A stretch of DNA of 64,000 nucleotides, taken from assembly GCF_000001735.4 (NCBI RefSeq), contig NC_003075.7, forward strand, positions 13,269,001-13,333,000, read 5' to 3'. The DNA is from Arabidopsis thaliana (taxonomy: Eukaryota > Streptophyta > Magnoliopsida > Brassicales > Brassicaceae). Below the pieces are notes generated by a model. It was given only the letters and a program-made list of their open reading frames with translations, ran no database searches and was not told where the DNA came from. The position numbers and the translations under genes were made by a program. Numbering within the stretch: the stretch's first letter is position 1; each line of letters starts with the position of its first letter. Below, in pieces: positions 13,370 through 25,305 of the stretch.

Positions 13370-14118
13370 ATGGCATCAAAGTTGCTACAATTGAAATCCA
13401 AGGCATGTGAAGCATCAAAGTTTGTTTCCAAGCATGGAACAACTTACTACAAACAGTTGCTGGATAAGAACAAGATGTATATCCAGGAGCCAGCTACTAT
13501 AGAGAAATGCAATGAATTGTCTAAGCAGCTTCTCTACACTCGTCTTGCTAGGTTAGTCTTCGCTCTCTCATCTGATCCTGGATTTCGTTTGATGTGTTTG
13601 TTAGACAAGAAATTGTGCGAAATCCCGCTAATGATGTAGATAATCCTGCTTCGTTATCAAATTTGGTTAGGGGCAGTGTTATAAAAGAATTGTGAAATTA
13701 TACATTCTAGGTTTGATGGTTCTGAACCATGAAACTCATCACATACCTAGTTACAGTCTCTACTTTGCTGCATCTGAACTAGATACTAACAATCCCCTGC
13801 TTATATAGAGTATAGTATTTGTGTAGATTTCTTACCAGAATAGTCATTTCACTGTTTCTAGATACGTTATTCAGAAACTGCGTGTCTTCTTTGTTGCTAT
13901 GACTGACTTGTTTTTTTCAAATGGATCGTAGCATTCCTGGGCGTTCTGAGTCATTTTGGAAGGAAGTCAATCACGTGAAGGGTTTATGGAAGAATCGGGC
14001 GGATTTGAAGGTTGAAGATGCTGGAATAGCTGCACTTTTTGGTCTGGAATGCTTTGCGTGGTACTGTGCAGGAGAGATTGTAGGAAGGGGCTTCACTTTC
14101 ACCGGCTACTACCCTTGA
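13370..14118 (+). CDS. Mitochondrial F1Fo-ATP synthase subunit g
   Basis: This is a membrane subunit of the Fo sector that helps dimerise ATP synthase in the inner mitochondrial membrane. Two coding exons, 13370-13551 and 13932-14118, join in phase to 122 residues, the normal size for the plant protein. The N-terminal part, MASKLLQLKSKACEASKF, is basic and amphipathic. The C-terminal part carries the single hydrophobic segment AALFGLECFAWYCAGEIVGRG with the glycine-rich helix typical of subunit g. A 5'-UTR intron is likely (donor near 13029, acceptor near 13353), placing the first exon after the site II motifs. A conserved FWKEVNHVKGLWKNR block supports the call. Confidence 0.9.
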
Positions 14119-15178
14119 AGAAAGAAAGCAACCCCCTCATAAACAAACATGCGTTTCAGATCCATTGAATACCGAAAAGCCTTTTTATATCATAATTAGC
14201 GGCTTATTATCTATCTCACTGCTGACATTAGAAGCAAAGTTAATTTCTGTTTCTCTGGATAATTTATACACAAAAGTTTTGAAGGTGAGGCATCATCACT
14301 CGTGCTAGCTCTAATAATATCAGTCGACTAATGTTGGCCATTTGGTTTTTTCTTTGTCATTTTCATTTATGTGAATAACCATTTTTCTTGGGTTTAGAGT
14401 CTATAAACCGTTTGGTAAGATGTATCATTCGTGAAACCTCAGCACATACCAACCTTACCAGAGAAGAGTAAGACGGCATTATATTATAAACCGTTTGGTA
14501 ATATGTATCATTCTTCTTCTATCACAAAAAAGGAAGAAAATCCTATATTTTTGACAATTGTCTGAAAATACGATTAGGTTCAGAGTATTTCAACGTTGTC
14601 TCTGTCATTTGTCTATCGCAATTTCGCATAAAAGCAAGCCTTGTAGGTGTAGAAGCCATCACACCAGATTGTAGTGGATGATCGGAAACTAAGACTTCAG
14701 TCATCTGGTATTCTCCTCTCTCTCTCTCGACCGGTCCTCACTATAAGTCTTCTCTTTGTAACATTTTTGTGATCATTTTGGATCGTTAGTTTTGTAGTTG
14801 TTCTTTTTTTTTATGAGTGTTTTGATAGTGAACATAAACTTGATTCATAAGTCAACTGTATGCTCAATCAATTGGTTTTTGAAGAAGTTAGTTCTAAGAA
14901 TCAAGCAATTGGATAAGATAAAATCAGATAAAATCTACACGCCTTTTATCAAGGCAAAGCTTATAGTGTTTAAAGCTGTTTTCCTTGAAAACTTGAAAGA
15001 TCTACACTTTCAGAAAAAAGTTGTAAACTGCAGCAACCCATAATCAATAAAGAACCAGTAGTAGTTTTCTTCAGTTATGCAAGCAAAGATTATATGAATT
15101 AGCATGGCTATTTAATATATGCTTTTTTCCTTGAGCAGAGACTTTACAGTGTTTGAGGAACGAAGATTGTGAGACACA
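14119..15178. other. Spacer and leader between ATP synthase g and CCoAOMT7
   Basis: The spacer holds a 29-base direct repeat (about 14402-14430 and 14485-14513, one mismatch). A TC-rich tract at about 14712-14730 looks like a leader. A probable 5'-UTR intron of the next gene has its donor after TCATCTG (about 14707) and its acceptor at TTGAGCAG (about 15138). Confidence 0.4.
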
Positions 15179-16146
<968 letters not shown>

Positions 16147-16422
16147 GCGAGTATTGTTGTTCTTTGTGATCTTTAGGGTCATATGATTGTGAGCCCTTTA
16201 TATTGAGCTATTGTGATGCAAGAGTGTTATTGTTCTATGTGATATTTTGGTTCCTGTGTGAATGTGAACCTTTTCTATCAAGTTTGTGGATTTCTTCAAA
16301 TTTCAAGATTATAACAGACAGTTACGAAGAAACACAACTCATTTTATGTTTTGTGTCTTTTGGCAAAACTCCAAATTCTGAACATTGCTCTAAAATCTAA
16401 TATAAAAAGTAAAAAAATGAAT
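16147..16422. other. 3' UTR and short spacer
   Basis: The 3' flank of the methyltransferase carries a locally repeated TATTGAGC segment (about 16141 and 16201). Open frames here are chance. Confidence 0.4.
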
Positions 16423-16494
16423 GGGGCGTTCCGAGAATCGAACTCGGGACCTCTCGCACCCAAAGCGAGAATCATACCACTAGACCAAACGCCC
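16423..16494 (-). tRNA. tRNA-Pro(UGG)
   Basis: Read on the minus strand, the 72-nt sequence starts with the acceptor stem GGGCGTT, pairing with AACGCCC, and ends with discriminator C. The D arm shows TGGTCTAGTGG (A box) and the T arm GGTTCGATTC-like GAGTTCGATTCTC (B box). The anticodon stem encloses TTTGGGT, giving anticodon UGG and therefore proline. There is no intron and CCA is not encoded. A run of seven T on the minus strand (16417-16411) just downstream is a Pol III terminator. Confidence 0.95.
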
Positions 16495-16730
16495 ACATTG
16501 ATATATAGTTTGCTAGCTTTTAATACAATGTATATTAAATAATTTAGTTTTGTGATATAAACAGTAAACAGAACAAGATATTTTCACCCAAAGTTAAAAA
16601 ATCCAACGTTTGTTCAAAAATAAGAAAAAAACTATCCAAAGTTAAATTATCAAATGTTAAAAATCGTTAGACGTTAATCACAATATAAAGGAACTCTTTT
16701 TTTTTTTTTTGAGTTAAGAAACACTTAGTT
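16495..16730. other. Short AT-rich spacer
   Basis: Spacer between tRNA-Pro and the eL31 promoter, with a T run near 16700-16710. The upstream flank of the tRNA has no special feature that I can support. Confidence 0.4.
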
Positions 16731-16786
16731 GGGCCATAAAAATATAGGTCTAGTAGATGAAAGGCCCATAAAATCAACTAGGGTTA
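16730..16786 (+). promoter_or_regulatory. Site II motifs and telo-box of the eL31 promoter
   Basis: TTGGGCC lies at about 16729-16735, AGGCCCATAA at about 16762-16771 and TAGGGTTA, a telo-box in reverse, at about 16779-16786. The combination of TGGGCC site II elements with a telo-box is the known hallmark of plant ribosomal-protein promoters. Confidence 0.65.
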
Positions 16787-17016
16787 GTTCTTCTTCTTAT
16801 AGAGCGCCGCATATAAGCTTCATCCTTCTCCGTCACCACCGGCTCTGTATTTCGGCATTTGTGGAGAGAAGAAGGTACTCTCATCCCTTTCTCTTTCTTA
16901 TCTTAATCTCCTTTTTTAAAATTTGTGACAAAGTAAAATGAGCTAATCTCGTCTTTAAGATCATATGTCAAAACTGAATTTGAGTTTTGATATATTCAGG
17001 TAAAGAGAGAAGATAG

Positions 17017-17553
<537 letters not shown>

Positions 17554-18010
17554 ACTATCTTATAGTAACAACAACATTTGATCAGATTTTTCGAGTTTTG
17601 TTTTTCGAATCTTTATTGGAGAGAACATTTATCTTCTTGAATCCTTAAGCCTTGAATCATAGTATGCGATTGAGACAGAATCTCAGTCTTGTGTCGTAAG
17701 TAGTCTTCAACAATCCTTACACTTGTTTCGGTAAAGTTTGAGCATCTGGTTCGATCATGATAATATCTGCAGCTATGAATAAGTTTATGCACCTCTCTCA
17801 AGTGAATTGCTTGAATAAATCAAGAGTATTACATGTATGAACTGGAATCTAGTTCGAGTCAATCATGAGTTTTTAAACAAAACGAACTTCAGAGTTTCGT
17901 ATCTATTTACAACAACAGAAGAATGTTCTTTAGGGGATAATAGAGTCAAAACTTGCACTCTTGCTATCACAAATTCACTCTGACGAGGTTTGAAAGTAGC
18001 TATTATCTCT
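17554..18010. other. Tail-to-tail spacer
   Basis: This segment lies between the stop codons of eL31 (+) and the membrane protein (-) and should contain both 3' UTRs. Nothing else is seen. Confidence 0.45.
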
Positions 18011-19896
18011 CTACCGTGCTTTATATGCATACATATAGTTCCTCAGTTTTTTCACTTCCTCAGATGACTCCTCTAGAAGATGGTCCACGTATAGACAAAT
18101 TCCAGCTCCACTGCAATTTCGAAGTACAGAAAAGTTGATGCAAACTTTAGTTTTACATACACAGGGGCATATAAAACAACACAAGGTTATATCTAAGCGA
18201 TAGATACACATACCAAAGCGGCCCAAACGGAAGCCAGATAGCATCCCACCGGAATTTCGGAAGCCTAGAACACGGGTGAGATTTATAAGCATAAATTTAC
18301 AAAGAGCACGAATGGAAGGAATAGACAAGAAATGTCCTTCATGTTGAATACAGCATAAACGACTAACACAAGGATTCATGCCACTAACAATGGCATTATA
18401 ATAATGAAAGTTTGCGAAGTGCAAGATTGTATCGAAAAGAAAAGAAATGTATACTCTCTAGTGTACCTCAGCAAGTAATAAAGCCAAAAGATGGTCAATG
18501 CAGATCCAACAACACAAGAGTACCAGAACCATCGTCTATGATCATTCTTCTTATCTCGTAGCCCGACAATGGAGAGGGAGCAAGCCATGATAGCGATCCA
18601 CTCTGATCCAAAAATCCAGTGATAAAAGATTTATTGTTCTAGTAATCAAATAACATGCGAAGCCAAAAATGAATTGAAGATAAAGCAACAAAGTCTTCTG
18701 AAGGCAGTAAGGTTTCAGTATGACCATAATTTGTTTTATCTTACTGTACTAGCAAAGACGCAATTTGACTTCCCTCAGGTCGAAAACACTCAAAATGCAA
18801 TCACTCTTTCTAATTCTACACTAATCCACTAACAGATATGCTCTTAGATTCATATGCATATAACATATCTGTTTTTTCCCATGTTGTTACAGGATATTAC
18901 ACAGAAACTTCCACACAAGCTCAGAATTGGCTGTACCACCATATCGAATGGCAAGAGAAATCTAATAAACCGTGACTACAAAGTAAAAAAAATCACATAG
19001 ATGTAAGACAAACCAGCTGAAATGACCATCCATGACTTGAGATCTTCCATAAAGTAGGCATGATACCGCTGCTCAAAAAAAATGGCATCCATAAGAACCC
19101 ATGGAATATAGAACGTAGATAACGTGACATTTGTGTATGTATGTATAAGTGCTTGCAACTCCATACGCAGGCAGAATTAGTGTATCATACAAAGATTGCA
19201 AGTGTATTAGCTCACAATAGTCAGCAAGAAACTCAAAGCTCTAAATCCGTAATCTATCGTTAAAAAACAAAATCAATTTTAAACTGAACTCTTAAGTTTT
19301 AATCCAACTTTGTCTTCTAAGATCAAAATCGCTGCAACTGAAGACAAGTGATCTGATCTGAATTTTAACTTTGAATTCAATTCAACTTAAGCAACAAAAC
19401 TAGTCAATCAAATGGAATTGCTAGAAGGACGAACAAGGCCACACTTAAGGAGAGATTATCAGTACCAGTTCCCATGGTGACATGAACTGCTGGAAAATGG
19501 AGTAGAAGAGGAAAGCTCCAAAGCAGATCAGAAGAACCACAAACACGCTCTACACAAAAGATAAACACAAACTTACTTAAGAAACAGAACTCCTCAAAAT
19601 TTTGCAGAAATTGAATATTGTTCTTAGATCATACCCTCCATTGAAGACTTTGCTGAGCATGAGCTTCCTCAAGATACCGAACGTACTCCTCCTGCTCTGT
19701 AAAACGACAGTGATAGCAATAAACTATTACGAACTTGCTTTTACAAATCTGCCAAAAATTCCAGAGGATGAGAGAAACAAAATAAACCTTGCGTATCAAT
19801 AGGCCGAGAATCGACGTCTTCAGAAGTAGGAAGGACGAACTTATCATCATCTTCGTCACGACGAGTTCTCCGCCATTTTCTCGCTAACTTCTTCAT
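18011..19896 (-). CDS. Uncharacterised four-helix membrane protein
   Basis: Seven exons on the minus strand join in phase: 19896-19788, 19696-19635, 19549-19466, 19068-19014, 18602-18467, 18264-18214 and 18110-18011. They give 198 residues. The N-terminus MKKLARKWRRTRRDEDDDKF is strongly charged and probably cytosolic. Four hydrophobic segments follow: SVFVVLLICFGAFLFYSIF; WMVISAEWIAIMACSLSIVG; WYSCVVGSALTIFWLYYLL; and a last one around AIWLPFGPLCGAGICLYV. The tail is charged (HLLEESSEEVKKLRNYMY). There is no signal peptide, catalytic motif or named domain that I recognise. I take it to be a plant protein of unknown function in an endomembrane. The exon structure is firm because every junction keeps phase, while the function is open. 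Confidence 0.85.
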
Positions 19897-20540
19897 TTGA
19901 TTTTTCTTCAGATTGCAGAAGTAGAAGATGGAGAAATTAGGAAAACTTCAATGAGCATCATCGTTTCTTCAACGAAAGTGTCTCCAGCCAAAACGCCTTT
20001 AAGCTACGGCCTATTAAGAAGCCCAGCCCATAGTTTAGCAAGATTGATTCGGTTTCTTATCTCCGGCTTGGTTTGCTGTGTTGAAATAAATGGGCTATTT
20101 AATTCAACGCAAGTGGGCCTAACTAGAACAATTTAGTTACACTACTTTTTTTGGTCGCAAAACTACAAGAGTACACGTAACGAATGATTTAAGGGATTAG
20201 GGATATTTCAGAAAGGTAACACATATGGCAATATATGCCATATGAATCAAACATTCAATGCACCGATTTAATCCGTGAGCAAACATAAATATTATGAATT
20301 ATCCTCGTTTCCATATTAGTTAAGCATTTTAGATTCATTTTTCTATATCCTCTCTGATTTAATCCATATGCGCAAATATTTATGATGAATTATACTTAGT
20401 TCCATATGTATTACAATTTTTAGATTCATTCTTCTTTATCCTTTTCGATTTAAATCTTCGTAGTCAATTACTCCCTTAAAAAACGTTATCAAGAGTTAAA
20501 ATGTTTCAAATATTCTCTAATTAATTCTCCCCTCTCCTCT
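19897..20540. other. Divergent spacer with a 91-bp tandem duplication
   Basis: This is the shared upstream region of the membrane protein (-) and GolS6 (+). It includes AAGCCCAGCCCATAG (about 20018-20032), a site II-like element for the minus-strand gene. A small inverted repeat ATATGGCA...TGCCATAT lies near 20222-20242. A tandem duplication of period 91 spans 20265-20446. Confidence 0.5.
20265..20446. repeat. Two-copy 91-bp tandem repeat in the GolS6 promoter
   Basis: Copy 1 (20265-20355) and copy 2 (20356-20446) both begin GATTTAATCC and both contain an AAATATT.ATGA.GAATTAT block and a TTTTAGATTCATT block near their ends. A third GATTTAAATC start follows at 20447. Copies differ at scattered bases and small indels, so the duplication is not recent. 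Confidence 0.65.
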
Positions 20541-20547
20541 CACTCCC

Positions 20548-20558
20548 TTATATAATAA
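20548..20558 (+). promoter_or_regulatory. TATA box of GolS6
   Basis: TTATATAATAA lies about 90 bases before the ATG and is followed by a short leader, so it is the likely core promoter. Confidence 0.5.
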
Positions 20559-20640
20559 ACGCTCGTTTCTCATATTAATTCACTTATCATCGCAAAAAAA
20601 GGGTTCTTCACTAATATTTTTCTCATTTTAACTGTTTGAG

Positions 20641-22053
20641 ATGGCTCAAATGTCGATGACCGTCGAGAAGAGTATCAAAGCTGACGTGACGGTGAGCCAT
20701 GACCGTGTGAAAAGGGCTTACGTCACTTTCCTTGCTGGAAACAAAGACTACTGGATGGGTGTAGTTGGTCTAGCCAAGGGACTTCGTAAGGTGAAATCTG
20801 CTTATCCTCTTGTGGTTGCGATTCTCCCGGACGTGCCTGAGGAACACCGTCAAATCCTGTTGGCTCAGGGATGCATCATCCGTGAGATTGAACCGGTTTA
20901 TCCACCGGAAAACAAAACCGGTTATTCAATGGCCTATTACGTTATCAACTACTCCAAGCTTCGTATTTGGGAGGTAAAAAACTTTCTTACTATATGTCTA
21001 TATTTGTGTTTATTCATCATCCGATCGCATCGTTTATTTTTTGTTAATGTAATTATCAATTACTTTGATTGCTACATTAGTTTAAAAGCATAATAACGTG
21101 GACTAATGTCACTAAATTATTAAAGATTATATATCCAAATTTAATATTCTGATTGTTACGTTTGTTTTAAAATCATGATAACGTCTAACGACTTGTTAAT
21201 ATATGTAAATGCAGTTTGTGGAGTATGAAAAGATGATTTATCTAGATGGAGACATTCAAGTATTTAGTAACATCGATCATCTTTTCGATACTCCTCGTGG
21301 CTACTTGTACGCTGTCAAAGATTGCTTTTGCGAGATTTCTTGGTCCAAAACTCCTCAATTTAAGATAGGTTACTGCCAACAATGTCCTGAAAAGGTGACA
21401 TGGCCTGTTGAAAGTCTTGGTTCTCCACCGCCGGTATATTTCAACGCCGGTATGTTGGTTTTTGAACCTAATCTCCTCACTTACGAGGATCTCCTTCGTG
21501 TTGTTCAAATCACCACTCCGACATATTTTGCCGAACAGGTTTGTTTTGTTTTCTTTATCATTATTTTATTTTAGTTTCTTTATTATACAAATCTAATATT
21601 AATGCTTGTTTTTTGTAGGATTTTCTGAATGAATACTTTACAGACATTTACAAGCCCATCCCTTCGACCTACAACCTTGTAATGGCTATGCTTTGGCGTC
21701 ATCCTGAACACATTGACCTTGACCAAATCAGTGTTATTCATTATTGTGCAAATGTACGTTTAAATTCCTTATTTCGTCTCTACATATATGCATTAATGTA
21801 GATTTAATGTATTTCTGTTACTCAAATTTTGTAGGGTTCGAAGCCTTGGAGATTCGATGAAACTGAAGAGCATATGGATCGTGAGGACATAAAAATGTTG
21901 GTGAAGAAATGGTGGGATATTTATGAAGATTCGAGTTTAGATTACAAGAACTTTGTCGAGACTGAGTCCAAACTGAGTCCGATCAATGCAACCTTGGCTT
22001 CCAAGGAATCTGTTGGCGATGTCCTTATTAGTCTTGCCCCTTCCGCTGCATAA
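20641..22053 (+). CDS. GolS6: Galactinol synthase 6
   Basis: This GT8-family glycosyltransferase makes galactinol from UDP-galactose and myo-inositol, the first step toward raffinose-family oligosaccharides, in the cytosol. Four exons, 20641-20973, 21215-21538, 21619-21753 and 21835-22053, are each whole codons and join to 336 residues. The start is RAYVTFLAGNKDYWMGVVGL. The DxD metal site appears in MIYLDGDIQVF, and substrate blocks include YFNAGMLVFEP and IHYCANGSKPW. The C-terminus ends in APSAA, the hydrophobic pentapeptide typical of galactinol synthases. Other family members respond to cold, drought or heat. The family shares the inositol pool with MIOX, whose gene lies 7 kb downstream, but nothing in the sequence links their control. 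Confidence 0.95.
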
Positions 22054-23458
22054 CCAATTCTTTATGTGGAAGCTCTATCTATGCAACTTTTTTTTCCTTT
22101 TTGTTTTAATGAGAGGTTTAGGCTATATATAAATTTTTATCATAACTATATAGCAACCTCGTTTGAGTTTGTGTTTGTGAGATTAGAGTGGTTGGTCTTG
22201 TGTTTGTGTCAATGTCGACCTTGACCACCCTTTCCCTCTCTCTTTTTTTGTTTTAGAATCAATAAGAAGAAAACTCTTTTGGCTTAATTTTCTTCTGTTC
22301 CTATTTCTTTTTGCGTTTTGCGTTTTGTATAACAACTTTATTAGATTCGACAATAACTTTTGTTTTGATGACTGAATTCTTACGACTGGTATGTTTGTCC
22401 CATCCCTCATGCGCTAGATTAAAATTTAAAACCATAGTTCATCATCTTTAAAGAAACTTGGCTTCCATGTTGAATTATTCTTGCAATGCCTTTACCTCCG
22501 TTGAGAGTATTTTGTAAAGAGAAAAGGTGTTTTGAGATTGTAATACTGTACCATTCAATATATATGACTGGTAATGCATTTTACACTCGGTTTACTGGTA
22601 TGTTTGACCCATCCCTCATTATGCGCTAGAATAAAATTAGGATATTTTTTAGTTTGAGTTTGATGTAATGATTTGTGGATTGGAATCGTGTGGTTGGTTT
22701 TTTCTCGTCTCCTTGCTCAAACCTTTCTTATGGTTGCTTAAAGTTCTCATTAATTGGAGATGGCATTGTATCGTTTAACTGATACATTAAAGTCTCACTA
22801 TTTATGACATTGGTTTAAATGAATAATAAAACAAAGGATATATAGATTATACTACATATTCGTAAAGTTAATGCGGATTTTAATTAGTATAGAAGAGAAG
22901 GAGAGTATAATTTAAAACAAAATGATCTCAGGACATTATTGTTAATTCCATATAAGTTGGCATTTTCCGATTCTGAAACTATTTGATTCTTACCAATATG
23001 GTAAGCAAATAATAACTGAGACATTATTTATATGAATCTTACTTTTGAATCGTTTCCTCCATTAGCCAATTAGATTTTATATGGAAATGTATCTCATAAT
23101 ATTAGCGTATTTAATGAATACAGTTGACCAAAAGAAAACTATACCTCATAAATCGTAATATTAGCGTGGTTAAATACTACTATAATTCTATTCTTCAGTT
23201 ACAATGCATTGACCAAATATCATCCATGATTCAATAATTTTGACCGGTCTGATCGTTATGAACCGAAATTGATTTCGGATATTTTAACTCTTGAAATTTC
23301 ACATTACTATGATTGGTATGCCGTCACTGTAATACGTCACCATCGCTTGAACATGTTTTTACCAAAAAAATATGGTTTTCCTTTCTTTTTTTCTTCTTAA
23401 ATGAAATAATGATGACTAGGTATTCCTGCTATAGCCAATACATATAGAGGAACTAGAG
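22054..23458. other. Spacer downstream of GolS6
   Basis: The start holds the GolS6 3' UTR. A 40-base segment beginning ACTGGTATGTTTG occurs at about 22385 and again at about 22594 with small changes, so about 209 bases are partly duplicated. No gene is seen. Confidence 0.45.
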
Positions 23459-25305
23459 TTTGGATTTATTCTTTATATATGTTTCATTCGGACAGTGTGT
23501 GGTTAAGCTCAAATGGTTTTGTCTAATATCAAATTATTGTACTTGATCCATATAAATAATAAATATACAAACATTTTTACGGATTTTTATGCCAACAGTA
23601 ATCTGCTCTTGAATTTATTATTAAATATTAACATATCAATCTTTATATTTGCAGCTCAATTACTCATACCGTTCCTAACAATATACGAGTATCTGAGCTA
23701 GTATATGGTTAGATTTTTAGTTTAGATTTTTTTGTTGTGTTTTATGAAAAAAACAAGAAAAATAATAACCAAATCAAAATCGGATCTTCTTTGGTTTTTA
23801 TTTGGTTTCCATTAGTTAAGATTAGCTATATATATTTGAACTTTGAAGCAAGATTAGTTTTATATCTATTTCAATGAATTTTTATTGGTTGTTTTCTTTA
23901 TTTTCTACTTAGTGAGTCATGTACAATTATAGAAATTTGACGCCATATAAATTTTTTAATTTGTTTTTTTCATCCATTTTTCTGTGATAGTTTGGTTTGA
24001 TTTTATCTGATTGATCACCTAGTTATGAATCTGAATTAATCACACATTAAATAAGTTATTGGATTTTAAGATCTTGGTAAGGTTATGGCTCTTCCACACT
24101 TAGGAGGACTTCCTCAAAGGGGTGTTGTTGGTAATTAAAGTTTAATTATATAACGCACACCCAATAGGGAATGTGTCACTCAACAGTCCCAGGTGGCTAC
24201 ATAGAATGGAAGCATTATGCAGTCAGCATGGCAATTTTTCATACGATACCATTCTTTATACAGTAAGCATTTAATCTTTTTTTTTTAAACACGGTTATTA
24301 AAATTTAATTTAATAATCTGCAGCATTGCACACGGCTGGAGAATACGCCCATTTTAAGAATGAGAAAGACAAGGAGAAACCTGATCGGCTGCACATTTTC
24401 AAGTAATGATTATTATTTTTAAAACATTAGTAACTGACTGAGTCTTATTTAATCCTAAAAAAAAATAAATACATATACAATGATTGAAAGGCAAGCTTAA
24501 TTAGTTATTACGTTCCTAGCCTATCGATTGTTTATATCGGTAAATATTTTATAAATTATTGTAATTAACAACAAAAAAAGCATACAATTTTAATGGTTTT
24601 GATTATATTTTGCTTATATTATGCAACAAATAAGAAGAAGTGAAGCTTGGGTTTATTCATTTTACACATGCTTTATTAGGACAGAGTGTGTAGTTGAACA
24701 TAAATGAGTTTGTCTAGTATTCAATTATTGTACTCTTTTTTTTTTGGGTCATCATTCAATTATTGTACCTGATAGTAGCCGACTGCTTAGATCTTGAGTC
24801 TTGATTATATTATTGTCGTATCAATCAATACATATAATTGCAGCTCAATATTCGTCATTGCGTGTCTATCTCATCGTCCTTTTGTTGGGTCTTATTATGC
24901 TTGTTTTCATTTAAGTACAAATTATTAATGGTTTTGAAGTATGTATATGCCTTCGTAGTAAAATTTTAATGTTGTGATTTTGGATGTGAGAAAAATTGAT
25001 ATATGTCAAGTAAGTTAATAGTACTTCATTCAGAGTAAAGCTTATTTTAATTAATTAATTACACTACAGGTTCTCCTTGTCTTCCTCCTTCATAAGATGG
25101 GTGTGTTTTCATTCTCCAGCGGTGTGCAATGCTCCAGAAAAAAAAAAAATCTTAAGTGGCTATACACGTATGTTTTTAAGTAATTACATTTCTTAAACAT
25201 GATTAAGTGATTAATTGGTTGACTTTAATCCTAATAAGTTGAATCACTAATATTCTATATATTCTTGTTATTACAGCACAAGTTATACACTAGAAGCAAA
25301 AAGTT
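23459..25305 (+). pseudogene. Degenerate upstream MIOX copy or copies
   Basis: Pieces match exons of the intact MIOX4 gene downstream, in the same order and strand. An exon-5-like block CTTCCACACTTAGGAGGACT lies at about 24070-24137, an exon-8-like block ending CATACGATACCATTC at about 24189-24265, and an exon-9-like block GCACACGGCTGGAGAATACG at about 24321-24405. A second exon-9 tail sits at about 25117-25180 and an exon-10-like piece at about 25276-25305. The segment near 23459-23545 is repeated at 24647-24735, and 23700-24070 resembles 26050-26400 in the next copy. One or two older tandem units seem merged here. Reading frames are broken throughout, and exons 1 to 4 are missing. Confidence 0.75.

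Noticed and set aside
16203-16400. An open frame after CCoAOMT7
   Set aside because: It starts in the 3' UTR, has no homology I know and overlaps the region before the tRNA terminator.
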